DNA of 64,000 bases from Paludibacteraceae bacterium (lineage in GTDB: Bacteria > Bacteroidota > Bacteroidia > Bacteroidales > Paludibacteraceae): contig JAFVDX010000009.1 in assembly GCA_017478225.1 (NCBI GenBank), positions 124,001 to 188,000 on the forward strand, in the 5' to 3' direction. Below the pieces are notes generated by a model. The model did no database searches. It was not told the DNA's origin and was given only the letters and a program-made list of their open reading frames with translations. A program made the translations under genes and the position numbers. Shown here piece after piece: positions 43,371-51,792 of this stretch; the stretch's first letter is position 1; the number at the start of each line of letters is the position of its first letter.

Positions 43371-44132
43371 ATGAAGCGTTGTTTATTTATATTGTGTTTA
43401 TGTTATTTAGTAATGCCATTGTTTGCTCAAGAGGCTAAAGATGAGATAAACTTTGCGGCAGAGGACGCTGCTCGTGAGAAAGAGCAATTGAAGAGTTATA
43501 AGTTTTCTGTTGGTTATCGTATAGAGGCAGGATTTGTGCAAGATTGGCAGCATAGTAAAGACAATAGTTATCCGAATACTTATTTCAATGGTGGCAGATT
43601 AGGTGTTACTTTTGATTTTAACTTACCATTAGATTTCACGATTCAAACGGGTATATTATATAGTTTGACATACGGTTCTAACGACCAACATTGGCGTAAT
43701 GTAAGTACAGAGGATACATATAAGCAGTGGTTGCATCATGATATACTGAGGCATCATTTGGTGGTGCCAGTCAGAGCCACTTATACTCAGAAGTTATGGC
43801 GCAAGTTGGGGATGTATTTTTATGGAGGTCCACAAATGCAAATAGGTATTGCGTATTCAGACTATATAACTGATCATTTGAATGATGCAACTCGTGCATG
43901 GGTACAGTCGGTTGGAGTAAATACAGTTTCTTACGACAGATATTCAGAAAAGCAACTAAATAGGTTTAATATACAATTGGGTTTTGGAATAGGTCTGCAG
44001 TGGGACAATTATCGTTTACAAGGAGGGTATGATTTTGGTGTGAATGATTTGGTAAAAGGTAGTTTCCATTCGTGGGACTGGGGATGGAATGTATGTTTTT
44101 CGTATGGTATAAAGACTAAATCAAAAAAATAA
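43371..44132 (+). CDS. Outer-membrane beta-barrel protein (PorT-like fold)
   Basis: 253 residues with signal peptide 'RCLFILCLCYLVMPLFAQ', an acidic linker and a barrel: 'YKFSVGYRIEAGFVQDW', 'LGVTFDFNLPLDFTIQTGIL', 'HHLVVPVRATYTQKLW', 'LGMYFYGGPQMQIGIAYSD', 'FNIQLGFGIGLQWDNYRLQG', ending 'NVCFSYGIKTK'. It fits the outer-membrane beta-barrel family PF13568 used by many small Bacteroidetes proteins; the cargo or role is unknown. One base separates it from ychF. Confidence 0.75.
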   Translation: MKRCLFILCLCYLVMPLFAQEAKDEINFAAEDAAREKEQLKSYKFSVGYRIEAGFVQDWQHSKDNSYPNTYFNGGRLGVTFDFNLPLDFTIQTGILYSLTYGSNDQHWRNVSTEDTYKQWLHHDILRHHLVVPVRATYTQKLWRKLGMYFYGGPQMQIGIAYSDYITDHLNDATRAWVQSVGVNTVSYDRYSEKQLNRFNIQLGFGIGLQWDNYRLQGGYDFGVNDLVKGSFHSWDWGWNVCFSYGIKTKSKK

Positions 44133-44133
44133 T

Positions 44134-45240
44134 ATGTCACTTCAATGTGGAATAGTAGGGTTGCCTAATGTTGGCAAATCTACCTTATTCAATTGCTTGA
44201 GCAATGCAAAAGCGCAGTCAGCAAATTTTCCTTTTTGCACAATAGAGCCTAATGTTGGTGTGATAACGGTTCCGGATGAGCGTCTGAACAAATTGGCGGA
44301 TATATGTCATCCTGAGCGTGGTGTTATTCCCACTACGGTAGAGATAGTGGATATAGCAGGTCTAGTTCAGGGGGCTTCAAGAGGAGAGGGTTTAGGAAAT
44401 AAGTTTTTGGCTAATATTCGTCAAACAGATGCTATTATTCATGTGCTTCGTTGTTTTGATGATGATAATGTGGTACATGTAGATGGTTCTGTTAATCCTG
44501 TACGGGATAAAGAGATAATAGATACTGAACTTCAACTGAAAGATTTAGAGACGATAGAGTCTCGTATTCAGAAGACAGAAAAACAGGCTCGTGCCGGTGG
44601 TGATAAACAGGCTAAAGCCACATTAGAGGTTTTGCTCAAGTATAAGTCTGCATTGGAACAAGGTTTATCAGCCCGTACGGTGGAGTTGTCAAACAAAGAT
44701 GAAGAGGCTATTGCTCATGATTTGTTTTTGCTTACGACCAAACCGGTATTATATGTTTGTAATGTGGATGAGGCATCGGCAGTAAGTGGAAATAAGTATG
44801 TAAATGCAGTGCGTGATGCAGTGAAAAACGAGAATGCGCAAGTGTTGGTAGTTGCTGCTAAAATAGAAGCCGAAATTGCTGAGTTGGAAACATACGAAGA
44901 GCGTCAGATGTTTTTGGAAGAATTAGGTTTGGAGGAGTCAGGTGTAAATAGGCTTATAAAGGCTGCATATTCTCTTTTGAACCTTCGCACATTTCTAACG
45001 GCTGGTTCTGATGAGGTGCGTGCATGGACTTTCCGTGAAGGCATGAAAGCCCCGCAGTGCGCAGGTGTGATACATACAGATTTTGAGCGAGGTTTCATTA
45101 GAGCAGAGGTGATAAAATATGATGATTTTATTGCTCTTGGTGGTGAAAGTCAATGTCGTGCGGCTGGAAAATTAGGTGTAGAAGGTAAAGATTATCTGGT
45201 GCAAGATGGTGATATAATGCACTTCTTGTTTAATGTATAG
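44134..45240 (+). CDS. ychF: Ribosome-binding ATPase YchF
   Basis: Obg-like P-loop ATPase that binds ribosomes. 368 residues: G1 'GLPNVGKSTLFNCLS' (residues 8-22), G3 'DIAGLVQGASRGEGLGN', and the G4 site 'VCNVDEA' with Glu in place of the usual Asp, the mark of the ATP-specific YchF group. A coiled coil with 'IESRIQKTEKQARAGGDKQA' and a C-terminal TGS domain 'AWTFREGMKAPQCAGVIHTD' complete it. Full length. Confidence 0.96.
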   Translation: MSLQCGIVGLPNVGKSTLFNCLSNAKAQSANFPFCTIEPNVGVITVPDERLNKLADICHPERGVIPTTVEIVDIAGLVQGASRGEGLGNKFLANIRQTDAIIHVLRCFDDDNVVHVDGSVNPVRDKEIIDTELQLKDLETIESRIQKTEKQARAGGDKQAKATLEVLLKYKSALEQGLSARTVELSNKDEEAIAHDLFLLTTKPVLYVCNVDEASAVSGNKYVNAVRDAVKNENAQVLVVAAKIEAEIAELETYEERQMFLEELGLEESGVNRLIKAAYSLLNLRTFLTAGSDEVRAWTFREGMKAPQCAGVIHTDFERGFIRAEVIKYDDFIALGGESQCRAAGKLGVEGKDYLVQDGDIMHFLFNV

Positions 45241-45258
45241 AAATATTTTATGAAAATG

Positions 45259-45294
45259 AAAGAGTGTGCTTTTTGTTTGGCACACTCTTTTTTT
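45259..45294. terminator. Two-way terminator between ychF and the SDR gene
   Basis: AGAGTGTGC (45261-45269) pairs with GCACACTCT (45280-45288), with A on the left and seven T (to 45294) on the right. Confidence 0.85.
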
Positions 45295-45296
45295 GT

Positions 45297-46085
45297 TTAT
45301 AGTGGTATATTTTTGTATTGTGGTAATCGTTTCATAGCGAAGAATATAGCCCAGTCCGGCAAGTGATTGATAAGAGGTACTGCTAAATGGTTGATCCATC
45401 CCGGCATGGCTTTCTTTTTCCCTTTGAACATGCGTTTTAGTGCTACTTGTGTGAAATGCTCCGGTGTGAAACTTATACCAAAGCGAACAAGTAATCTGCG
45501 CTTTTTGTCATCAAGTCCGTAGAGAGGGGTGTCGATAGCACCCGGTGTGAGGGTCAGTACCTTTACTCCAAAAGGTTTTAATTCGTACCAAAGCGATTTA
45601 CTGAAATTATTGACATAGGCTTTGGTGGCGTTATAGCATTGTATTCCCGGCATTGACATCCATGCAGTCATACTCGCCATATTAATTATCCAGCCTTTAC
45701 GACGCAATGTCATATCTTTAGCAAAATATCGACAAAGCATAGTAAGAGTGAACATGTGTAGATTCATGATTGTGGCAATTTTTTCGGGTGCGACATCAAT
45801 CAGTGGTTGCCAAAAAAACATACCTGCGTTATTGATGAGTATATCTACCTCTATCTTATTTTCATTGCACCAATCATATATTTCTTTTGCTGCATCTTGA
45901 TTTGCCAAATTGCAGTAGTATGGCACGGCCTTTACTGAGAATTTGGTTTGAATGTCTTGTGCTACTTGTTCTAATTCTGCCTTCTGATTGCTGATGAGCA
46001 AAACATCGTGTCTATAATGTTCTGCTAATGTGAAAGCATAGGCTTTCCCGATGCCTGAAGAGGCTCCTGTAATAAGTGCGTACAT
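45297..46085 (-). CDS. Short-chain dehydrogenase/reductase
   Basis: 262 residues, classical SDR. NAD(P)-binding 'TGASSGIGKAYAF' (residues 5-17), 'NNAGMFF', active-site Ser in 'INMASMTAWMSMPG' and 'YNATKAYVNNFSKSLWYEL' (YxxxK). The C-terminal region 'MPGWINHLAVPLINHLPDWA' is hydrophobic, as in lipid-acting SDRs. Substrate unknown. It lies 10 bases after the TonB receptor and probably shares its transcript, which would place it under the TPP riboswitch. Confidence 0.85.
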   Translation of the reverse strand: MYALITGASSGIGKAYAFTLAEHYRHDVLLISNQKAELEQVAQDIQTKFSVKAVPYYCNLANQDAAKEIYDWCNENKIEVDILINNAGMFFWQPLIDVAPEKIATIMNLHMFTLTMLCRYFAKDMTLRRKGWIINMASMTAWMSMPGIQCYNATKAYVNNFSKSLWYELKPFGVKVLTLTPGAIDTPLYGLDDKKRRLLVRFGISFTPEHFTQVALKRMFKGKKKAMPGWINHLAVPLINHLPDWAIFFAMKRLPQYKNIPL

Positions 46086-46095
46086 CTTATAAATA

Positions 46096-48300
46096 TTAAA
46101 ATTTAACTACTATTCCTGCATGAGCATTTATTCCTGCTTGTGCATAGTACCATGGTGTATAGTATCGGCTGCCGTCAGTAAATTGGCAAAACCAATTGCC
46201 ACCATTGGATTCATATTGTTGATTGAAGAGATTGTTCACTTGTGCTAAAAGTCTGATTTCTGGAAATTTCTCAGGTAAAGGTAAAGAATACTGAAGAGTA
46301 AGGTTAGTGACGGTATATGGCTTAAGCACTGCTTGTTCTGACATGGTGTTGTCTAAGTATTGCTTACTTACAACTTGCGTGTGTATGTCTGCGGTGAATC
46401 CTTTGTATTCAAAAGAGAAGTTATTGCTAAAAGTAACAGCAGGCGAGAAGGCTATTTGTACATCGCCAAAATTGATTTCTTGTTGCTCAAGTTCGTTCCA
46501 ATCGGTGTCATAAATAGCCACCCAGTCGGTATAGTTTTTTATTCTGCTTCTGCTTATAGTAATTGCTGCTTGCCATGTAAACCAAGATGTTGGGCGCCAT
46601 GCTCCTGACAATTCTATACCCATTCTGTAACTATTAGGAACATTTCGTGTCAGATAAGCACCGGTGTCTGAGTATTTTCCAGTTAAGACGAGTTGATTCT
46701 TATAATCCATGTAGTAAAGATTCAGTCCTATGTTCCATTTTTGGGAGTTATAGGTATAACCTAATTCATAGTCAAAGAGTCTTTCTGCTTTAGGAATGTC
46801 ATGTTCTCCTGCTTCTGTGAAGTTTTTCCTTGTCGGCTCGCGGTTGGCAATAGCAAAATTGAAATATACTTGATGTCCGTGATCTTGGTATGTTATCCCT
46901 GCTTTAGGATTGAAGAAATGGTAGTTTTTAGTAATATATAGTTTTTGCAGATCTTCATCATTGATACCTCCTAAATGATAATAGACATACCTATACTGCA
47001 AATCACCATATAATGTGAGTGTTTGATTTGCTTTATTAATAACTCTATAGTTAGTTTTAGCATAGATATTTGCATCTAATTTATCAGCCTCGGAACGATA
47101 GTATTCATGTGCTTCGATGGTGTGATAATTAAAGTCGGAAACTAATCCGTAGTGTTGTCCAAGGTAATGGTTGACGGCTCCTCCTATAGTAAGGTCAGCG
47201 GGTTCTGAACGATAGTTGATACTAAATACTCCGCCATAGAAATGGTTGTTGAGGTGTTTTTGGCGGATAAAATTAGAGCGTTTGATGATATTTCCGTCGG
47301 CGTCTTCGTAGTTTTCCAAACCAAAAGAAGAATATTTTTTGTCGGCCTTCATTTGTTCATAATATCCCCCTCCATGCGTATAATGAAGTGTCATTGCTAA
47401 GTTCCATTGCGGAGCGAGTCTTTGTCTGAAATGTAGTTGATAGTGTTGTTGTCTATAGTTGTCGGTTTGGTTATTGTAATAAGCCACATTGCCGTCTTTG
47501 TCTATATATTCTCCCGCTGGGTTATATCTTCTGTCTGTTTTTAAGTTGTCATCAGAAACTCCATCCCAAGCCATATAAGTCTTCTCTGAACCTCCAAAGG
47601 CAGTGAGTGATACTTCTGTTTTGCGCGTGTAGTAACCTATAGAACCATGATAAGAAAACAGGTCGGAAAACGCCCTATAGAGATATCCGTCGGAGTTGAC
47701 TTTAGAAAGTCGCATGTTCAACCTCCAATGCTTTGGCAGAAGAACATCTGCTTTAATCATCTCGTGGAAAGTTTTGTACATTCCTCCATTGAAGAGCATT
47801 TCTACATTTACTCGTTTGGGTAGTATGGTGTCGGGGGTGGTTTCCATGTTTATTGAGGCTCCAAATGCAGAACTCCCGTTGGTAGATGTGCCCACACCGC
47901 GTTGGACATTCAAATTGGTCATACTATTAGACATATCTGTCATATTAACCCAAAATACGGTTTGAGATTCAGAGTCGTTGAGAGGAACATCATTAATGGT
48001 CATATTGATTCGAGTATGGTCAGTTCCTCGTACTCGGAAATAGGTATAACCGATTCCTAATCCATCGTCACTTGTTGCAATAAGCGAGGGTGTGTTTTGT
48101 AGTAGAAAAGGTAAGTTTTGACCTGTATTGCATTTGTTTAGTGTTTGTCCATCAATAACACTGCGGGTGGCAGTATGTTGGACTACAGGAGCAATTACAA
48201 AAATGGTATCGGCCTCTTCCATAAGAGTGATAGTATCATTTTGGGCTACCATGCCAATACTGAAAGGTAAGAAGAGTAAAAATAAAAAATGTTTTGACAT
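46096..48300 (-). CDS. TonB-dependent receptor under TPP riboswitch (probable thiamine uptake)
   Basis: 734 residues from ATG 48300 ('MSKHFLFLLFLPFSIGMVAQ' signal peptide); the longer frame runs into the riboswitch. Plug domain: 'FLLQNTPSLIATSDDGLGIG', 'FRVRGTDHTRINMTINDVPL', 'NLNVQRGVGTSTNGSSAFGA'. A 22-strand-type barrel follows, ending 'QAGINAHAGIVVKF'. Because its leader is a TPP riboswitch, it should be made when thiamine pyrophosphate is low. THI-regulated TonB receptors are known in Bacteroidetes as outer-membrane thiamine transporters (Omr1/OMthi). Substrate is thus inferred from regulation, not from the protein alone. No thiamine synthesis gene or PnuT lies beside it. Confidence 0.85.
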   Translation of the reverse strand: MSKHFLFLLFLPFSIGMVAQNDTITLMEEADTIFVIAPVVQHTATRSVIDGQTLNKCNTGQNLPFLLQNTPSLIATSDDGLGIGYTYFRVRGTDHTRINMTINDVPLNDSESQTVFWVNMTDMSNSMTNLNVQRGVGTSTNGSSAFGASINMETTPDTILPKRVNVEMLFNGGMYKTFHEMIKADVLLPKHWRLNMRLSKVNSDGYLYRAFSDLFSYHGSIGYYTRKTEVSLTAFGGSEKTYMAWDGVSDDNLKTDRRYNPAGEYIDKDGNVAYYNNQTDNYRQQHYQLHFRQRLAPQWNLAMTLHYTHGGGYYEQMKADKKYSSFGLENYEDADGNIIKRSNFIRQKHLNNHFYGGVFSINYRSEPADLTIGGAVNHYLGQHYGLVSDFNYHTIEAHEYYRSEADKLDANIYAKTNYRVINKANQTLTLYGDLQYRYVYYHLGGINDEDLQKLYITKNYHFFNPKAGITYQDHGHQVYFNFAIANREPTRKNFTEAGEHDIPKAERLFDYELGYTYNSQKWNIGLNLYYMDYKNQLVLTGKYSDTGAYLTRNVPNSYRMGIELSGAWRPTSWFTWQAAITISRSRIKNYTDWVAIYDTDWNELEQQEINFGDVQIAFSPAVTFSNNFSFEYKGFTADIHTQVVSKQYLDNTMSEQAVLKPYTVTNLTLQYSLPLPEKFPEIRLLAQVNNLFNQQYESNGGNWFCQFTDGSRYYTPWYYAQAGINAHAGIVVKF

Positions 48301-48341
48301 AATCGTTGCAACCGGCAGGAATAATGCCAAAACTCTTAATT

Positions 48342-48474
48342 TTGAACTTCCGTTGCGGAATTGCCCGTCACGGTTCAAAGGGTATATTCTCAGCCAAATA
48401 GGATAGTATTGTTTACGTAAATAGAATTTATTACCGCTCAAGTATTCTCAATTCCAAGTTGGCACCCCTGTCAA
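48342..48474 (-). promoter_or_regulatory. TPP riboswitch
   Basis: Minus-strand leader of the TonB receptor gene. It has 'GACAGGGGTGCC' (48472-48461), an enlarged variable P3 arm, the hallmark 'GGCTGAGAATATACCC' (48395-48380) followed by TTTGAACC, and a divergent 3' part, 'GACGGGCAATTCCGCAACGG', in the place of the usual CTGGATAATGCCAGC-type P4/P5. The closing pairing uses GAAC/GTTC near 48344. Downstream a GGCA/TGCC hairpin and CCGGTTGC, able to pair with part of the 3' aptamer, lie before the start codon; control is therefore more likely at translation. Confidence 0.87.
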
Positions 48475-48483
48475 TTGCGCTGG

Positions 48484-48514
48484 CAAAAGTACAGTTTTTT
48501 TTATAAATACGCAA
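48484..48514 (-). promoter_or_regulatory. Promoter of the riboswitch-TonB receptor transcript
   Basis: Minus strand TTG (48514-48512), 20 bases, TACTTTTG (48491-48484). The -33 element lies inside the last codons of comF. Leader of about 177 bases. Confidence 0.75.
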
Positions 48515-49232
48515 TAGGAGAATTGTTTTGTTGGCGTGCACAACCAAGAGTGAATACACTTATTTTTGTTTGTCTTATGGGTGTAATGGCTGCAATTGCT
48601 GCTCTCATGGTAGCGCCGGTGGTTATAATATCATCAACAAGCAGAATATGTTTTCCTCGCCACTGTTGCGGATTGTTTACTGCAAAGAGGTTAATAGTAT
48701 TTTTTGCGCGTTCTGCTGCGGTTTTTTGAGTTTGTGTTTCATTGTCTCGTGTGCGATAAAGATGTTGATTATCCATGGGTATAGATGTACTTTTTGAAAG
48801 CCCGATTGCTATTTCTTCGGCTTGATTGAAGCCCCTTTGTTTAAGTCGTTTCTTATGCAAGGGAATAGGAACTATTATGTCGATACCTTCAAAAAAACCT
48901 TTTTTATCAAATTCTTTTCCTGCCAACTCGCCCAAAAACACACCTATTTGAGGCTGATTTTTATATTTGAAGTGGTGGATAATGTTGCGGAAATTGGAAG
49001 TATAGTAGCAAAAAGAACCGCCTTTGTCGAATTTCTTTATATCCCAAAACAGATTTTCCACGCTATTGTCTCTATGGTCAGCCATCTCTGTCTTCGGCAA
49101 TTGATTGAGGCAATTGTCACAGATGATGTCCTTGTTTGAGGCAAGTCTGCTGCCACAAGAGCAACACAAAGGTGGATAAAACAAATCTAAAAGACCGTTC
49201 CATCCACCTTTAATTATGTTGATAAATGTCAT
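48501..49232 (-). CDS. comF: ComF family phosphoribosyltransferase-fold protein
   Basis: 243 residues. An N-terminal zinc finger 'LCCSCGSRLASNKDIICDNC' (two CxxC pairs) is followed by a type I phosphoribosyltransferase domain: 'IIVPIPLHKKRLKQRGFNQA' and the PRPP loop 'ILLVDDIITTGAT'. ComF proteins support DNA uptake or recombination in other bacteria; in Bacteroidetes the role is inferred. It lies 10 bases after the Wzz-like gene. Confidence 0.9.
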   Translation of the reverse strand: MTFINIIKGGWNGLLDLFYPPLCCSCGSRLASNKDIICDNCLNQLPKTEMADHRDNSVENLFWDIKKFDKGGSFCYYTSNFRNIIHHFKYKNQPQIGVFLGELAGKEFDKKGFFEGIDIIVPIPLHKKRLKQRGFNQAEEIAIGLSKSTSIPMDNQHLYRTRDNETQTQKTAAERAKNTINLFAVNNPQQWRGKHILLVDDIITTGATMRAAIAAITPIRQTKISVFTLGCARQQNNSPIAYL

Positions 49233-49242
49233 TTGATAGATA

Positions 49243-50214
49243 TTATAAATCTTTCATAAGCCAATTATGAATTTGCTTGCGTCTTAGGCATAATAATGCC
49301 ACTAAGCAACCCAAAATATAGCCGCAGATTAGGCATGTGGGATACCATACTCGGCGTTTGTTCTGAGCGATAGGAATAATCAAGAACCCTTTGTCTGAAA
49401 CCACAGGTGCGCTATAGGTCGCCAATTCACGCTCTATTTTTTTCTGATGTAGCAAGAGTTCGAACATATTGTCGTAAAGAGGATCAATTTTTCGAGTACC
49501 AACAATTGTCCCTGAATATCTACCTAGATGTATGTTAGTTGGGTCGGCTGCAGAAGTTTGGAAATAGAAAACAGATGTAAGCGAATCAAGTTTTTCTATT
49601 TGAGTTTTGCAGAAGAGTTGTTCTCTTTCCAATACTGCTTTTTTAGCATTGTATTGTGCTTGCAATCGAGGGTCATTATTAAGATAGTCTATAATGGCAT
49701 TACCTACGATATAAGCGTTCTGAGGGCGGCGTGTTACAAACTGTATGCATGCCTCGTCTTGTTTAATAACCGAAACAGTATCCTGACGATTATATCCGAA
49801 TCCGTAATCCACATAGTCGGCAGTTGAGTCATTCTTGCTGTCAATAATGTTGATAGTAGAAAAGGCAAAAGTGGTAACGGCATCCGAGAATGAAATACCA
49901 AGAATTTCATGGACAGTTTGTTCCGGTTTGATAGTACCATCGTTACAATATCTTAAAGGAAGCATTGCTTCTTCGATATCAGCCACTTGCGGCCCATTAA
50001 GATGAAGGCGTGCTTCAACTTTGTATTTCAAGTTGCTTTGTCTTGTTTCGAATGCTGCCAAACCAATGCCTAATGCCACAAAGGGCAGTACTATATACCA
50101 TAGCCTGATTGACAAACGAATAGTATTGAGACAAAAGGTAAATAAGTACTCTACTGCTTGCCAAATCTTTTGACAACAAACTGCTATCAACTCCCAAAGA
50201 TTATAGTCTTTCAT
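49243..50214 (-). CDS. Membrane protein with Wzz-like topology
   Basis: 323 residues: one membrane helix at about 35-53 ('LWYIVLPFVALGIGLAAFE'), a periplasmic domain of about 240 residues with a helical stretch 'QYNAKKAVLEREQLFCKTQI', and a second helix near 292-312 ('TCLICGYILGCLVALLCL') with a short basic tail. This two-helix layout is that of chain-length determinant (Wzz) proteins. The conserved Pro-rich motif before the last helix is not clear, so the assignment is by topology. It lies between a transporter gene and comF, with gaps of 6 and 10 bases. Confidence 0.55.
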   Translation of the reverse strand: MKDYNLWELIAVCCQKIWQAVEYLFTFCLNTIRLSIRLWYIVLPFVALGIGLAAFETRQSNLKYKVEARLHLNGPQVADIEEAMLPLRYCNDGTIKPEQTVHEILGISFSDAVTTFAFSTINIIDSKNDSTADYVDYGFGYNRQDTVSVIKQDEACIQFVTRRPQNAYIVGNAIIDYLNNDPRLQAQYNAKKAVLEREQLFCKTQIEKLDSLTSVFYFQTSAADPTNIHLGRYSGTIVGTRKIDPLYDNMFELLLHQKKIERELATYSAPVVSDKGFLIIPIAQNKRRVWYPTCLICGYILGCLVALLCLRRKQIHNWLMKDL

Positions 50215-50220
50215 ATATGA

Positions 50221-51591
50221 TTATAGGAATATTAGTTGTACAAGGATATAAACGGGCAATAGTATTATTAGTGAGAATTTGATCATATAGCCAAAGAACG
50301 ATGGCATTTTGATTCCGCTTTCTTCGGCGATAGCCTTTACCATAAAGTTAGGTCCGTTGCCGATATATGTCATAGCGCCGAACATAACGGCACCGAGAGA
50401 TATGGCTTTGAGCAGGAGTTCAGGTATTCCTGCAACGAAAGTAGTGCCATTTACCACCCCGTCGGCATGTACGAGCAAACCGCTGGCTGCGGCTTCAAGC
50501 GATTCAGGAAGTCCTGAGGCTACACCATGGAAGGCCACTGCAGTAGGTGTGTTGTCGAGGAAGGATGAGAGCAAACCTGTAGAATAATAGAATTGCCAGG
50601 CATGTGTAAAGCCTAAGTCTGCTGCATGCGCTTTCAGATAAGCTAAAGCAGGTGTCATGGTGGTGAATATACCAAGGAACAACACAGCAACTTCAACAAT
50701 AGGCGTCCATGTAAATTTGTTATCCTTAAATCTAACCTCTTTATTGGTCGTGTAGAGCGACAACAAAGTGAGAGATAACAATACTATTTCACGAAGATAT
50801 TTGAGCCAAAGAGGAGCATGATATCCTGTTTGAGGGTCGTCTGCCATTTGAGGTATAGTGCCTTCGTTGATAAATGCAACTGCCAAAATCACTCCTATAA
50901 GGTACAAGAAGTTTATTTTACCTTTAGTAACAAGTGGAGTTGCTTCTCTGGCGTCTGCTGAAAGTGCAGTCCAATGCTCTCGCTTGTAGTAATAAGTATC
51001 AAAGCAGAAATATATAAGAAGCAGGATGAGTCCTGTAAAAGCCCATTCCGGTACTAATTTCAAGAACCAAGTGAAACTTGCGCCGCGAAGGAAAAGCATG
51101 AACAATGGTGGATCTCCAAGTGGGGTAAGCAATCCGCCACAGTTGGCAACAAGAGCAATAAAGAACAGAATTGTATGTACCTTATATTTTCTTTGCTGAT
51201 TGGTTTCTATTACCGGACGAATCAGAAGCATGGCAGCACCTGTAGTTCCCATAAATGACGCTAAAATCCAGCCAAGACCCAAAAAACATGTGTTTACCCA
51301 TGGCTTGGCCTTCAAGTCACCGGAGAAATGTATGCCGCCCGTAATAACAAATAGGGCTAACAAAAGAATAATGAATGGTACATAGTCAAAGAAAATCTGG
51401 TGCTCTAACTCATGCATCATTCCGCCTATGATGAGGCAAACGGCTACGGGAACGCCTAAAACAAGAGAAACGATAAGTTTGTTTAGATTTTTTTCCCACC
51501 AATGTTCGGCTATCAATGGGCCAATAGCAATCATAAGTAGCATCAAACCAAAAGGTATCATGCTCCATGCAGAATGTACAAGTTGTTCCAT
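50221..51591 (-). CDS. Na+/H+ antiporter or carboxylate transporter (NhaD/CitM type)
   Basis: 456 residues with about 11-12 membrane helices. Features of the ion transporter superfamily are present: 'LALFVITGGIHFSGDL', 'GTTGAAMLLIRPVIETNQQR', 'ANCGGLLTPLGDPPLFML' and in the second half 'LSSFLDNTPTAVAFHG' and 'AMTYIGNGPNFMVKAIAEES'. The NT/D and GD motifs fit NhaD sodium-proton antiporters, but citrate carriers share them. First gene of a three-gene operon with the Wzz-like gene and comF. Confidence 0.8.
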   Translation of the reverse strand: MEQLVHSAWSMIPFGLMLLMIAIGPLIAEHWWEKNLNKLIVSLVLGVPVAVCLIIGGMMHELEHQIFFDYVPFIILLLALFVITGGIHFSGDLKAKPWVNTCFLGLGWILASFMGTTGAAMLLIRPVIETNQQRKYKVHTILFFIALVANCGGLLTPLGDPPLFMLFLRGASFTWFLKLVPEWAFTGLILLLIYFCFDTYYYKREHWTALSADAREATPLVTKGKINFLYLIGVILAVAFINEGTIPQMADDPQTGYHAPLWLKYLREIVLLSLTLLSLYTTNKEVRFKDNKFTWTPIVEVAVLFLGIFTTMTPALAYLKAHAADLGFTHAWQFYYSTGLLSSFLDNTPTAVAFHGVASGLPESLEAAASGLLVHADGVVNGTTFVAGIPELLLKAISLGAVMFGAMTYIGNGPNFMVKAIAEESGIKMPSFFGYMIKFSLIILLPVYILVQLIFL

Positions 51592-51687
51592 AATATTATA
51601 TATTTTTCATTGATATTTCTAACTAATGAAAAATGAGAAATAAGAAAAAATGATTGTCTGGCAAGACAAATCTTACATCTCAAAGCG

Positions 51688-51718
51688 CAAAAGTAAAGTT
51701 TTTTTTTTACATGGCAAA
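51688..51718 (-). promoter_or_regulatory. Promoter of the transporter operon
   Basis: Minus strand TTTG (51718-51715), 19 bases, TACTTTTG (51695-51688). The leader of about 90 bases contains a TGTCT/AGACA hairpin near 51655-51670. Confidence 0.75.
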
Positions 51719-51792
51719 ATTTTGTACTGCTTTTAAGAAAATTCAATGTATGCGCTTTAATAATGTCTTTTATCTCATGAATATAATATTAT

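Noticed and set aside
48301..48441. N-terminal extension of the TonB receptor
   Set aside because: These 47 codons lie in the TPP riboswitch; the signal peptide starts at 48300.
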